The notes under the pieces: generated by a model | What the model was told of the DNA's origin: nothing | Database searches by the model: none | The model's input: the letters and a program-made list of their open reading frames with translations, nothing else | Assembly: GCA_032622095.1 (NCBI GenBank) | Contig: CP136061.1 | Span: 175,235,692-175,299,691 of the forward strand | Length of the DNA: 64,000 nucleotides | From: Siphonodentalium dalli | Taxonomy: Eukaryota > Mollusca > Scaphopoda > Gadilida > Siphonodentaliidae | Direction of reading: 5' to 3' | Shown here: piece by piece, positions 23,920 through 37,044 of the stretch | How the letters are laid out: every line of letters begins with the position of its first letter | Numbering within the stretch: the stretch's first letter is position 1 | Position numbers and translations under genes: made by a program

Positions 23920-26900
23920 ATGGATACAGAGATCCACACAGTCACCCCAACTCGTAATAGGAACGATCTAGACCAAGAACATGTCCCATGTGCAGAAGGG
24001 ATGTTATGTTACACCAGCGATATAGAGTTACGGGATATTTGTCTTATTGAGAAATCGGTACCCCAACTGCCAGAAATATATATATATACAGCCGGTACCC
24101 CAACTGACCAGAATATAGGTTCAATATATATATTCATAATTAACTGAAAAATGGAAGTGGGGCTATTTCGAAAATATCTAGATAGTGGAGATAGCACAAT
24201 TACAAGCTGATATATGAAGGTAAAATGGTGCAACCTGTTTCCAATCCGAAATGGTGCATATACATTATGTTGGTGGCCATGAATGGCAAAAAATGGTCAA
24301 ATTTGAGAAAATTTGGTAATAAAGGTGACAAAATTAATCACGATCACCATATCGGAGAGCTCAATCACGCGTTATTCAGTAACCACCACAAATAATTGCG
24401 TAATTTAACGCTAAATGGTGGAGCTTGTTGGCTTAATATATGTGTTTTTTTCCAGAATTACTAAGAAATTGGACCCAAAATACATCTTAAAACAGTCATT
24501 TACGGAATATAACAGCTGGTTGCCATGGATACAGAGATCCACATAGTCACCCCAACTCGCAATAGGAACGATCTAGACCAAGAACATGTCCCATGTGCAG
24601 AAGGGATGTTATGTTACACCAGCGATATAGATTTACGGGATATTTGTCTTATTGAGAAATCGGTACCCCAACTGCCAGAAATATATATATATATATACAG
24701 CGGTACCCCAACTGACCAGTATATAGGTTCAATATATATATTCATAATTAACTGAAAAATGGAAGTGGGGCTATTCCGAAAATATCTAGATAGTGGAGAT
24801 AGCACAATTACAAGCTGATATATGAAGGTAAAATGGTGCAACCTGTTTCCAATCCGAAATGGTGCATATACATTATGTTGGTGGCCATGAATGGCAAAAA
24901 TGGTCAAATTTGAGAAAATTTGGTAATAAAGGTGACAAAATTAATCACGGTCACCATATCGGAGAGCTCAATCACGCGTTATTCAGTAACAACCACAAAT
25001 AATTGCGTAATTTAACGCTAAATGGTGGAGCTTGTTGGCTTAATATATGTGTTTTTTTCCAGAATTACTAAGAAATTGGACCCAAAATACATCTTAAAAC
25101 AGTCATTTGCGGAATATAACAGCTGGTTGCCATGGATACAGAGATCCACATAGTCACCCCAACTCGTAATAGGAACGATCTAGACCAAGAACATGTCCCA
25201 TGTGCAGAAGGGATGTTATGTTACACAAGCGATATAGATTAACGGGATATTTGTCTTATTGAGAAATCGGTACCCCAACTGCCAGAAATATATATATATA
25301 CAGCCGGTACCCCAACTGACCAGTATATAGGTTCAATATATATATTCATAATTAACTGAAAAATGGAAGTGGGGCTATTTCGAAAATATCTAGATAGTGG
25401 AGATAGCACAATTACAAGCTGATATATGAAGGTAAAATGGTGCAACCTGTTTCCAATCCGAAATGGTGCATATACATTATGTTGGTGGCCATGAATGGCA
25501 AAAAATGGTCAAATTTGAGAAAATTTGGTAATAAAGGTGACAAAATTAATCACGATCACCATATCGGAGAGCTCAATCACGCGTTATTCAGTAACCACCA
25601 CAAATAATTGCGTAATTTAACGCTAAATGGTGGAGCTTGTTGGCTTAATATATGTGTTTTTTTCCAGAATTACTAAGAAATTGGACCCAAAATACATCTT
25701 AAAACAGTCATTTACGGAATATAACAGCTGGTTGCCATGGATACAGAGATCCACATAGTCACCCCAACTCGCAATAGGAACGATCTAGACCAAGAACATG
25801 TCCCATGTGCAGAAGGGATGTTATGTTACACCAGCGATATAGATTTACGGGATATTTGTCTTATTGAGAAATCGGTACCCCAACTGCCAGAAATATATAT
25901 ATATATATACAGCGGTACCCCAACTGACCAGTATATAGGTTCAATATATATATTCATAATTAACTGAAAAATGGAAGTGGGGCTATTCCGAAAATATCTA
26001 GATAGTGGAGATAGCACAATTACAAGCTGATATATGAAGGTAAAATGGTGCAACCTGTTTCCAATCCGAAATGGTGCATATACATTATGTTGGTGGCCAT
26101 GAATGGCAAAAATGGTCAAATTTGAGAAAATTTGGTAATAAAGGTGACAAAATTAATCACGGTCACCATATCGGAGAGCTCAATCACGCGTTATTCAGTA
26201 ACAACCACAAATAATTGCGTAATTTAACGCTAAATGGTGGAGCTTGTTGGCTTAATATATGTGTTTTTTTCCAGAATTACTAAGAAATTGGACCCAAAAT
26301 ACATCTTAAAACAGTCATTTGCGGAATATAACAGCTGGTTGCCATGGATACAGAGATCCACATAGTCACCCCAACTCGTAATAGGAACGATCTAGACCAA
26401 GAACATGTCCCATGTGCAGAAGGGATGTTATGTTACACAAGCGATATAGATTAACGGGATATTTGTCTTATTGAGAAATCGGTACCCCAACTGCCAGAAA
26501 TATATATATATACAGCCGGTACCCCAACTGACCAGTATATAGGTTCAATATATATATTTATAATTAACTGAAAAATGGAAGTGGGACTATTCCGAAAATA
26601 TCTAGATAGTGGATATAGCACAATTACAACCTGATATATGAAGGTAAAATGGTGCAACCTGTTTCCAATCCGAAATGGTGCATATTCATTATGTTGGTGG
26701 CCATGAATGGCAAAAAATGGTAAAATTTGGTAATAAAGGTGACAAAATTAATCATGATCACCATATCGGAGAGCTCAATCATGCGTTATTCAGTAACCAC
26801 CACAAATAATTGCGTAATTTAACGCTAAATGGTGGAACTTGTTGGCTATATATGTGTTTTTTTTCCAGAATTACTAACAAATTGGACCCAAAATACATCT

Positions 26901-28753
26901 TAAAACAGTCATTTACAGAATATAACAGCTGGTTGCCATGGATACAGAGATCCACACAGTCACCCCAACTCGTAATAGGAACGATATAGACCAAGAACAT
27001 GTCCCATGTGCAGAAGGGATGTTATGTTACACCAGCGATATAGAGTTACGGGATATTTGTCTTATTGAGAAATCGGTACCCCAACTGCCAGAAATATATA
27101 TATATACAGCCGGTACCCCAACTGACCAGAATATAGGTTCAATATATATATTCATAATTAACTGAAAAATGGAAGTGGGGCTATTTCGAAAATATCTAGA
27201 TAGTGGAGATAGCACAATTACAAGCTGATATATGAAGGTAAAATGGTGCAACCTGTTTCCAATCCGAAATGGTGCATATACATTATGTTGGTGGCCATGA
27301 ATGGCAAAAAATTGTCAAATTTGAGAAAATTTGGTAAAAAAGGTGACAAAATTAATCACGATCACCATATCGGAGAGCTCAATCACGCGTTATTCAGTAA
27401 CCACCACAAAAAATTGCGTAATTTAACGCTAAATGGTGGAGCTTGTTGACTTAATATATGTGTTTTTTTCCAGAATTACTAAGAAATTGGACCCAAAATA
27501 CATCTTAAAACAGTCATTTACGGAATATAACAGCTGGTTGCCATGGATACAGAGATCCACATAGTCACCCCAACTCGTAATAGGAACGATCTAGACCAAG
27601 AACATGTCCCATGTGCAGAAGGGATGTTATGTTACACCAGCGATATAGATTTACGGGATATTTGTCTTATTGAGAAATCGGTACCGCAACTGCCAGAAAT
27701 ATATATATATATACAGCGGTACCCCAACTGACCGGTATATAGGTTCAATATATATATTCATAATTAACTGAAAAATGGAAGTGGGGCTATTCCGAAAATA
27801 TCTAGATAGTGGAGATAGCACAATTACAAGCTGATATATGAAGGTAAAATGGTGCAACCTGTTTCCAATCCGAAATGGTGCATATACATTATGTTGGTGG
27901 CCATGAATGGCAAAAATGGTCAAATTTGAGAAAATTTGGTAATAAAGGTGACAAAATTAATCACGGTCACCATATCGGAGAGCTCAATCACGCGTTATTC
28001 AGTAACCACCACAAATAATTGCGTAATTTAACGCTAAACGGTGGAGCTTGTTGGCTTAATATATGTGTTTTTTTCCAGAATTACTAAGAAATTGGACCCA
28101 AAATACATCTTAAAACAGTCATTTGCGGAATATAACAGCTGGTTGCCATGGATACAGAGATCCACATAGTCACCCCAACTCGTAATAGGAACGATCTAGA
28201 CCAAGAACATGTCCCATGTGCAGAAGGGATGTTATGTTACACAAGCGATATAGATTAACGGGATATTTGTCTTATTGAGAAATCGGTACCCCAACTGCCA
28301 GAAATATATATATATACAGCCGGTACCCCAACTGACCAGTATATAGGTTCAATATATATATTCATAATTAGCTGAAAAATAGAAGTGGGACTATTCCGAA
28401 AATATCTAGATAGTGGAGATAGTACAATTACAAGCTGATATATGAAGGTAAAATGGTGCAACCTGTTTCCAATCCGAAATGGTGCATATACATTATGTTG
28501 GTGGCCATGAATGGCAAAAAATGGTCAAATTTGAGAAAATTCGGTAATAAAAGTGACAAAATTAATCACGGTCACCATATCGGAGAGCTCAATCACGCGT
28601 TATTCAGTAACCACCACAAATAATTGCGTAATTTAACGCTAAATGGTGGAACTTGTTGGCTATATATGTGTTTTTTTTTTCCAGAATTACTAACAAATTG
28701 GACCCAAAATACATCTTAAAACAGTCATTTACGGAATATAACAGCTCGTTGCC
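23920..28753 (+). repeat. Satellite monomers with a dimer (~1,212-bp) duplication
   Basis: Starts are 23920, 24525, 25132, 25737, 26344, 26938, 27543 and 28148. 24525 and 25737 are near-identical (CTCGCAATAGG, (AT)8). 25132 is a mosaic: left part like 26344, right part (GGGGCTATTTCG, long form) like the 23920-type unit. 23920 and 26938 are block-first units without the rest of the standard block. Confidence 0.85.
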
Positions 28754-31700
28754 ATGGATACAGAGATCCACATAGTCACTCCAACTCGTAATAGGAACGA
28801 TCTAGACCAAGAACATGTCCCATGTGCAGAAGGGATGTTATGTTACACAAGCGATATAGATTAACAGGATATTTGTCTTATTGAGAAATCGGTACCCCAA
28901 CTGCCAGAAATATATATATATACAGCCGGTACCCCAACTGACCAGTATATAGGTTCAATATATATATTCATAATTAACTGAAAAATGGAAGTGGGACTAT
29001 TCCGAAAATATCTAGATAGTGGAGATAGCACAATTACAAGCTGATATATGAAGGTAAAATGGTGCAACCTGTTTCCAATCCGAAATGGTGCATATACATT
29101 ATGTTGGTGGCCATGAATGGCAAAACATGGTAAAATTTGAGAAAATTTGGTAATAAAGGTGACAAAATTAATCACGATCACCATATCGGAGAGCTCAATC
29201 ACGCGTTATTCAGTAACCACCACAAATAATTGCGTAATTTAACGCTAAATGGTGGAACTTATAGGCTATATATGTGTTTTTTTTCCAGAATTACTAACAA
29301 ATTGGACCCAAAATACATCTTAAAACAGTCATTTACGGAATATAACAGCTGGTTGCCATGGATACAGAGATCCACACAGTCACCCCAACTCGTAATAGGA
29401 ACGATCTAGACCAAGCACATGTCCCATGTGCAGAAGGGATTTTATGTTACACCAGCGATATAGAGTTACGGGATATTTGTCTTATTGAGAAATCGGTACC
29501 CCAACTGCCAGAAATATATATTATATATACAGCCGGTACCCCAACTGACCAGTATATAGGTTCAATATATATATTCATAATTAACTGAAAAATGGAAGTG
29601 GGGCTATTCCGAAAATATCTAGATAGTGGAGATAGCACAATTACAAGCTGATATATGAAGGTAAAATGGTGCAACCTGTTTCCAATCCAAAATGGTGCAT
29701 ATACATTATGTTGGTGGCCATGAATGGCAAAAAATGGTAAAATTTGAAAAAATTTGGTAATAAAGGTGACAAAATTAATCACGGTCACCATATCGGAGAG
29801 CTCAATCACGCGTTATTCATTAACCACCACAAATAATTGCGTAATTTAATGCTAAATGGTGGAACTTGTTGGCTTAATATATGTGTTTTTTTTCAGAATA
29901 TATTACTAACAAATTGGACCCAAAATACATCTTAAAACAGTCATTTACGGAATATAACAGCTGGTTGCCATGGATACAGAGATCCACATAGTCACCCCAA
30001 CTCGCAATAGGAACGATCTAGACCAAGAACATGTACCATGTGCAGAAGGGATGTTATGTTACTCAAGCGATATAGATTAACGGGATATTTGTCTTATTGA
30101 GAAATCGGTACCCCAACTGCCAGAAATATATATATATACAGCCGGTACCCCAACTGACCAGTATATAGGTTCAATATATATATTCATAATTAACTGAAAA
30201 ATGGAAGTGGGGCTATTTCGAAAATATCTAGATAGTGGAGATAGTACAATTTCAAGCTGATATATGAAGGTAAAATGGTGCAACCTGTTTCCAATCCGAA
30301 ATGGTGCATATACATTATGTTGGTGGCCATGAATGGCAAAAAATGGTCAAATTTGTGAAAATTCGGTAATAAATGTGACAAAATTAATCACGGTCACCAT
30401 ATCGGAGAGCTCAATCACGCGTTATTCAGTAACCACCACAAATAATTGCGTAATTTAACGCTAAATGGTGGAACTTGTTGGCTATATATGTGGTTTTTTT
30501 TCCAGAATTACTAACAAATTGGACCCAAAATACATTTTTAATAAAACAGTCATTTACGGAATATAACAGCTGGTTGCCATGGATACAGAGATCCACACAG
30601 TCACCCCAACTCGTAATAGGAACGATCTAGACCAAGAACATGTCCCATGTGCAGAAGGGATGTTATGTTACACCAGCGATATAGAGTTACGGGATATTTG
30701 TCTTATTGAGAAATCGGTACCCCAACTGCCAGAAATATATATATATACAGCCGGTACCCCAACTGACCAGTATATAGGTTCAATATATATATATTCATAA
30801 TTAACTGAAAAATGGAAGTGGGGCTATTCCGAAAATATCTAGATAGTGGAGATAGCACAATTACAAGCTGATATATGAAGGTAAAATGGTGCAACCTGTT
30901 TCCAATCCGAAATGGTGCATATATATTATGTTGGTGGCCATGAATGGCAAAAAATGGTCAAATTTGAGAAAATTGGGTAATAAAGGTGACAGAATTAATC
31001 ACGGTCACCATATCGGAGAGCTCAATCACGCGTTATTCAGTAACCACCACAAATAATTGCGTAATTTAACGCTAAATGGTGGAACTTGTTGGCTATATAT
31101 GTATTTTTTTTTCTCCAGAATTACTAACAAATTGGACCCAAAATACATCTTAAAACAGTCATTTACGGAATATAACAGCTGGTTGCCATGGATACAGAGA
31201 TCCACACAGTCACCCCAACTCGTAATAGGAACGATCTAGACCAAGAATATGTCCCATGTGCAGAAGGGATGTTATGTTACACCAGCGATATAGAGTTACG
31301 GGATATTTGTCTTATTGAGAAATCGGTACCCCAACTGCCAGAAATATATATATATACAGCCGGTACCCCAACTGACCAGTATATAGGTTCAATATATATA
31401 TATTCATAATTAACTGAAAAATGGAAGTGGGGCTATTCCGAAAATATCTAGATAGTGGAGATAGCACAATTACAAGCTGATATATGAAGGTAAAATGGTG
31501 CAACCTGTTTCCAATCCGAAATGGTGCATATATATTATGTTGGTGGCCATGAATGGCAAAAAATGGTCAAATTTGAGAAAATTGGGTAATAAAGGTGACA
31601 GAATTAATCACGGTCACCATATTGGAGAGCTCAATCACGCGTTATTCAGTAACCACAACAAATAAGTGCGTAATTTAACGCTAAATGGTGGAGCTTGTTG

Positions 31701-34201
31701 GCTATATATGTGGGTTTTTTCCAGAATTACTAACAAATTGGACCCAAAATACATCTTTAAACAGTCATTTACGGAATATAACAGCTGGTTGCCATGGATA
31801 CAGAGATCCACATAGTCACCCCAACTCGTAATAGGAACGATCTAGACCAAGAACATGTCCCATGTACAGAAGGGGTGTTATGTTACACCAGCGATATAGA
31901 TTTACGGGATATTTGTCTTATTGAGAAATCGGTACCCCAACTGCCAGAAATATATATATATACAGCCGGTACCCCAACTGACCAGTATATAGGTTCAATA
32001 TATATATTCATAATTAACTGAAAAATGGAAGTGGGGCTATTCCGAAAATATCTAGATAGTGGAGATAGCACAATTACAAGCTGATATATGAAGGTAAAAT
32101 GGTGCAACCTGTTTCCAATCCAAAATGGTGCATATACATTATGTTGGTGGCCATGAATGGCAAAAAATGGTCAAATTTGAGAACATTGGGTAATAAAGGT
32201 GACAAAATTAATCACGGTCATAATATCGGAGAGCTCAATCACGCCTTATTCAGTAACCACCACAAATAATTGCGTAATGTAACGCTAAATGGTGGAACTT
32301 GTTGGTTATATACGTGTTTTTTTCAAGAATTACTAAGAAATTGGACCCAAAATACATCTTAAAACAGTCATTAACAGCTGGTTGCCATGGATACAGAGAT
32401 CCACATAGTTACCCCAACTCGTAATAGGAACGATCTAGTCCAAGAACATGTCCCATGTGCAGAAGGGGTGTTATGTTACACCAGCGATATAGATTTACGG
32501 GATATTTGTCTTATTGAGAAATCGGTACCCCAACTGCCAGAAATATATATATATATACAGCCGGTACCCCAACTGACCAGTATATAGGTTCAATATATAT
32601 ATTCATAATTAACTGAAAAATGCAAGTGGGGCTATTCCGAAACTATCAAGATAGTGGAGATAGCACAATTACAAGCTGATATATGAAGGTAAAAAGGTGC
32701 AACCTGTTTCCAATCCGAAATGGTGAATATACATTATGTTGGTGGCCATGAATGGCAAAAAATGGTCAAATTTGAGGTAATTGGGTAACAAAGGTGACAA
32801 AATTAATCACGGTCACCATATCGGAGAGCTCAATCACGCGTTATTCAGTAACCACCACAAATAATTGTGTAATTTAACGCTAAATGGTGGAGCTTGTTAG
32901 CTATATATGTGTTTTTTCCAGAATTACTAAGAAATTGGACCCAAAATACGTCTTAAAACAGTCATTTACGGAATATAACAGCTGGTTGCCATGGATACAG
33001 AGATCCACATAGTCAGCCAACTCGTAATAGGAACGATCTAGACCAAGAACATGTCCCATGTGCAGAAGGGATGTTATGGTACACCAGCGATATAGATTTA
33101 CGGGATATTTGTCTTATTGAGAAATCGGTACCCCAACTGCCAGAAATATATATATATATATACAGCCGGTACCCGAACTGACCAGTATATAGGTTCAATA
33201 TATATATTCATAATTAACTGAAAAATGGAAGTGGGGCTATTTCGAAAATATCTAGATAGTGGAGATAGCACAATTACAAGCTGATATATGAAGGTAAAAT
33301 GGTGCAACATGTTTCCAATCCTAAATGGTGCATATATATTATGTTGGTGGCCATGAATGGCAAAAAATGGTCAAATTTGAGAGAATTGGGTAATAAATGT
33401 GACAAAATTAATCACGGTCACCATATCGGAGAGCTCAATCACGCGTTATTCAGTAACCACCACAAATTATTGCGTAATTTAACGCTAAATGGTGGAACTT
33501 GTTGGCTATATATGTGTTTTTTTCCAGAATGACTAAGAAATTGGACCCAAAATACATCTTAAAACAGTCAATTACGGAATATAACAGCTGGTTGCCATGG
33601 ATACAGAGATCCACATAGTCACCCCAACTCGTAATAGGAACGATCTAGACCAAGAACATGTCCCATGTGCAGAAGGGATGTTATGTTACACCAGCGATAT
33701 AGATATACGGGATATTTGTCTTATTGAGAAATCGGTACCCCAACTGCCAGAAATATATATATATACAGCCGGTACCCCAACTGACCAGTATATAGGTTCA
33801 ATATATATATTCATAATTAACTGAAAAATGGAAGTGGGACTATTCCGAAAATATCTAGATAGTGGAGATAGTACAATTACAAGCTGATATATGAAGGTAA
33901 AATGGTGCAACCTGTTTCCAATCCGAAATGGTGCATATACATTATCTTGGTGGCCATGAATGGCAAAAAATTGTCAAATTTGAGAAAATTCGGTAATAAA
34001 AGTGACAAAATTAATCACGGTCACCATATCGGAGAGCTCAATCACGCGTTATTCAGTAACCACCACAAATAATTGCGTAATTTAACGCTAAATGGTGGAA
34101 CTTGTTGGCTATATATGTTATTTTTTTTCCAGAATTACTAACAAATTGGACCCAAAATACATCTTAAAACAGTCATTTACGGAATATAACAGCTGGTTGC
34201 C
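28754..34201 (+). repeat. Divergent, poorly homogenised satellite stretch
   Basis: Starts are 28754, 29358, 29970, 30579, 31188, 31794, 32387, 32991 and 33597, with spacings of 593-612 bp. These units carry many private changes: interrupted AT tract at about 29516, CAGAATATATTACTAAC at about 29894, CATTTTTAATAAAACAG at about 30534, missing TACGGAATATA before 32387, AACTATCAAG at about 32641. 30579 and 31188 are a local pair (GACAGAATTAA, CAATATATATATATTC). No Helitron and no standard 5-monomer block occur here. Confidence 0.88.
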
Positions 34202-36152
34202 ATGGATACAGAGATCCACACAGTCACCCCAACTCGTAATAGGAACGATCTAGACCAAGAACATGTCCCATGTGCAGAAGGGATGTTATGTTACACAAGC
34301 CATATAGATTAACGGGATATTTGTCTTATTGACAAATCGGTACCCCAACTGCCAGAAATATATATATATACAGCCGGTACCCCAACTGACCAGTATATAG
34401 GTTCAATATATATATTCATAATTAACTGAAAAATGGAAGTGGGACTATTCCGAAACTATCTAGATAGTGGAGATAGCACAATTACAAGCTGATATATGAA
34501 GTTAAAATGGTGCAACCTGTTTCCAATCCGAAATGGTGCATATACATTATGTTGGTGGCCATGAATGGCAAAAAATGGTAAAATTTGGTAATAAAGGTGA
34601 CAAAATTAATCACGATCACCATATCGGAGAGCTCATTCATGCGTTATTCAGTAACCACCACAAATAATTGCGTAATTTAACGCTAAATGGTGGAGCTTGT
34701 TGGCTATATATGTGTTTTTTTTCCAGAATTACTAACAAATTGGACCCAAAATACATCTTAAAACAGTCATTTACAGAATATAACAGCTGGTTGCCATGGA
34801 TACAGAGATCCACACAGTCACCCCAACTCGTAATAGGAACGATCTAGACCAAGAACATGTCCCATGTGCAGAAGGGATGTTATGTTACACAAGCCATATA
34901 GATTAACGGGATATTTGTCTTATTGACAAATCGGTACCCCAACTGCCAGAAATATATATATATACAGCCGGTACCCAAACTGACCAGTATATAGGTTCAA
35001 TATATATATTCATAATTAACTGAAAAATGGAAGTGGGACTATTCCGAAAATATCTAGATAGTGGAGATAGCACAATTACAAGCTGATATATGAAGTTAAA
35101 ATGGTGCAACCTGTTTCCAATCCGAAATGGTGCATATACATTATGTTGGTGGCCATGAATGGCAAAAAATGGTAAAATTTGGTAATAAAGGTGACAAAAT
35201 TAATCACGATCACCATATCGGAGAGCTCAATCATGCGTTATTCAGTAACCACCACAAATAATTGCGTAATTTTACGCTAAATGGTGGAACTTGTTGGCTA
35301 TATATGTGTTTTTTTCCCAGAATTACTAACAAATTGGACCCAAAATACATCTTAAAACAGTCATTTACAGAATATAACAGCTGGTTGCCATGGATACAGA
35401 GATCCACACAGTCACCCCAACTCGTAATAGGAACGATCTAGACCAAGAACATGTCCCATGTGCAGAAGGGATGTTATGTTACACCAGCGATATAGAGTTA
35501 CGGGATATTTGTCTTATTGAGAAATCGGTACCCCAACTGCCAGAAATATATATATATACAGCCGGTACCCCAACTGACCAGTATATAGGTTCAATATATA
35601 TATTAATAATTAACTGAAAAATGGAAGTGGGGCTATTTCGAAAATATCTAGATAGTGGAGATAGCACAATTACAAGCTGATATATGAAGGTAAAATGGTG
35701 CAACCTGTTTCCAATCCGAAATGGTGCATATACATTATGTTGGTGGCCATGAATGGCAAAAAATGGTCAAATTTGAGAAAATTTGGTAATAAAGGTGACA
35801 AAATTAATCACGATCACCATATCGGAGAGCTCAATCACGCGTTATTCAGTAACCACCACAAATAATTGCGTAATTTAACGCTAAATGGTGGAGCTTGTTG
35901 GCTTAATATATGTGTTTTTTTCCAGAATTACTAAGAAATTGGACCCAAAATACATCTTAAAACAGTCATTTACGGAATATAACAGCTGGTTGCCATGGAT
36001 ACAGAGATCCACATAGTCACCACAACTCGTAATAGGAACGATCTAGACCAAGAACATGTCCCATGTGCAGAAGGGATGTTATGTTACACCAGCGATATAG
36101 ATTTACGGGATTTTGTCTTATTGAGAAATCGGTACCCCAACTGCCAGAAATA
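34202..36152 (+). repeat. Satellite monomers upstream of Helitron copy 3
   Basis: Starts are 34202, 34796, 35390 and 35995 (split). The order resembles 4575-6368. 34202 and 34796 share TTATTGACAAATCGG, a variant not seen elsewhere, marking a local duplication. Confidence 0.87.
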
Positions 36153-37044
36153 TCTATTATATATTTTGGAAGATCTGTTTGTGTGTTTGTGTGTGTGTAA
36201 TCGATGGACTCGAAAATGGCCCAGCCGATTTCGATGAAACTTGGTATGTGGGGGTATTTTCGGGTCAGGACCAACATAGGCCTATTAATTTGTCCGTGCG
36301 AGGTCAACTTTTCACGTGCCGAGGTCAAATCTGTTTTTACGCCGTTTTGCGCTAATATATTTCAGTTCGGTGCTTACAAATCGATTCGAAACAGCGCGAA
36401 TAATAACATGCCAGTCATAATAATGACACTATGAGAATCTTTCGTGTTTCCTCTTTCCAACGATATATAATATGTATGTATCCGTTTTAGTTATCTGCCT
36501 CAATTATTAAGAAGAAGTGGTACGATCTTCTATCAGGGTAAAAACAATGCGTAACTTCTATGACGTCGTTAGAGGTCATAAAGTTAGATCACGTTAACTC
36601 TTCTCCGGCCGATGCATTTGACTGTTTCAGACGTCTTGGCGATATCTCGGGCACCGATGGTAATTTATCTTTACGTTGAAACTTGATAATTAATGAGCGT
36701 GTGTATATGAGGCGCGTTTATATACTTCAGTGGAAATCAAATCGGGTTAAACTGGCGGATTTTTACGGACGAAATTTGATGCATAGGGTATCTCGGTATC
36801 CGATGGGCCGATTTCCCGGTATCCGCTTGGCCGATTTCCACCATTTTTGGGGTGTTGGTCCACCTGACCTTGACCTTCAAAATGGTAAATTCAAGGTCAA
36901 ATCGGGTAAAACCGGATGGATTTCGACGGGTACTTTTGTCGGGTACTTTTGTTCGGACGGGTCAAATCGTGACCCCACTTGACCTTGGCCTTCAAAATAG
37001 ACAATTCAAGGTCAAAGCCCGGACGAAGTCGGGTCACCTTCTAG
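36153..37044 (+). mobile_element. Helitron-like element, copy 3 (892 bp)
   Basis: Same boundaries and length as the other copies. The downstream flank differs from copies 1, 2, 5 and 6: GTGACAAAATT instead of GTGACAACATT and GCATATATATTATG instead of GCATATACATTATG. The element itself appears unchanged. Confidence 0.82.
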
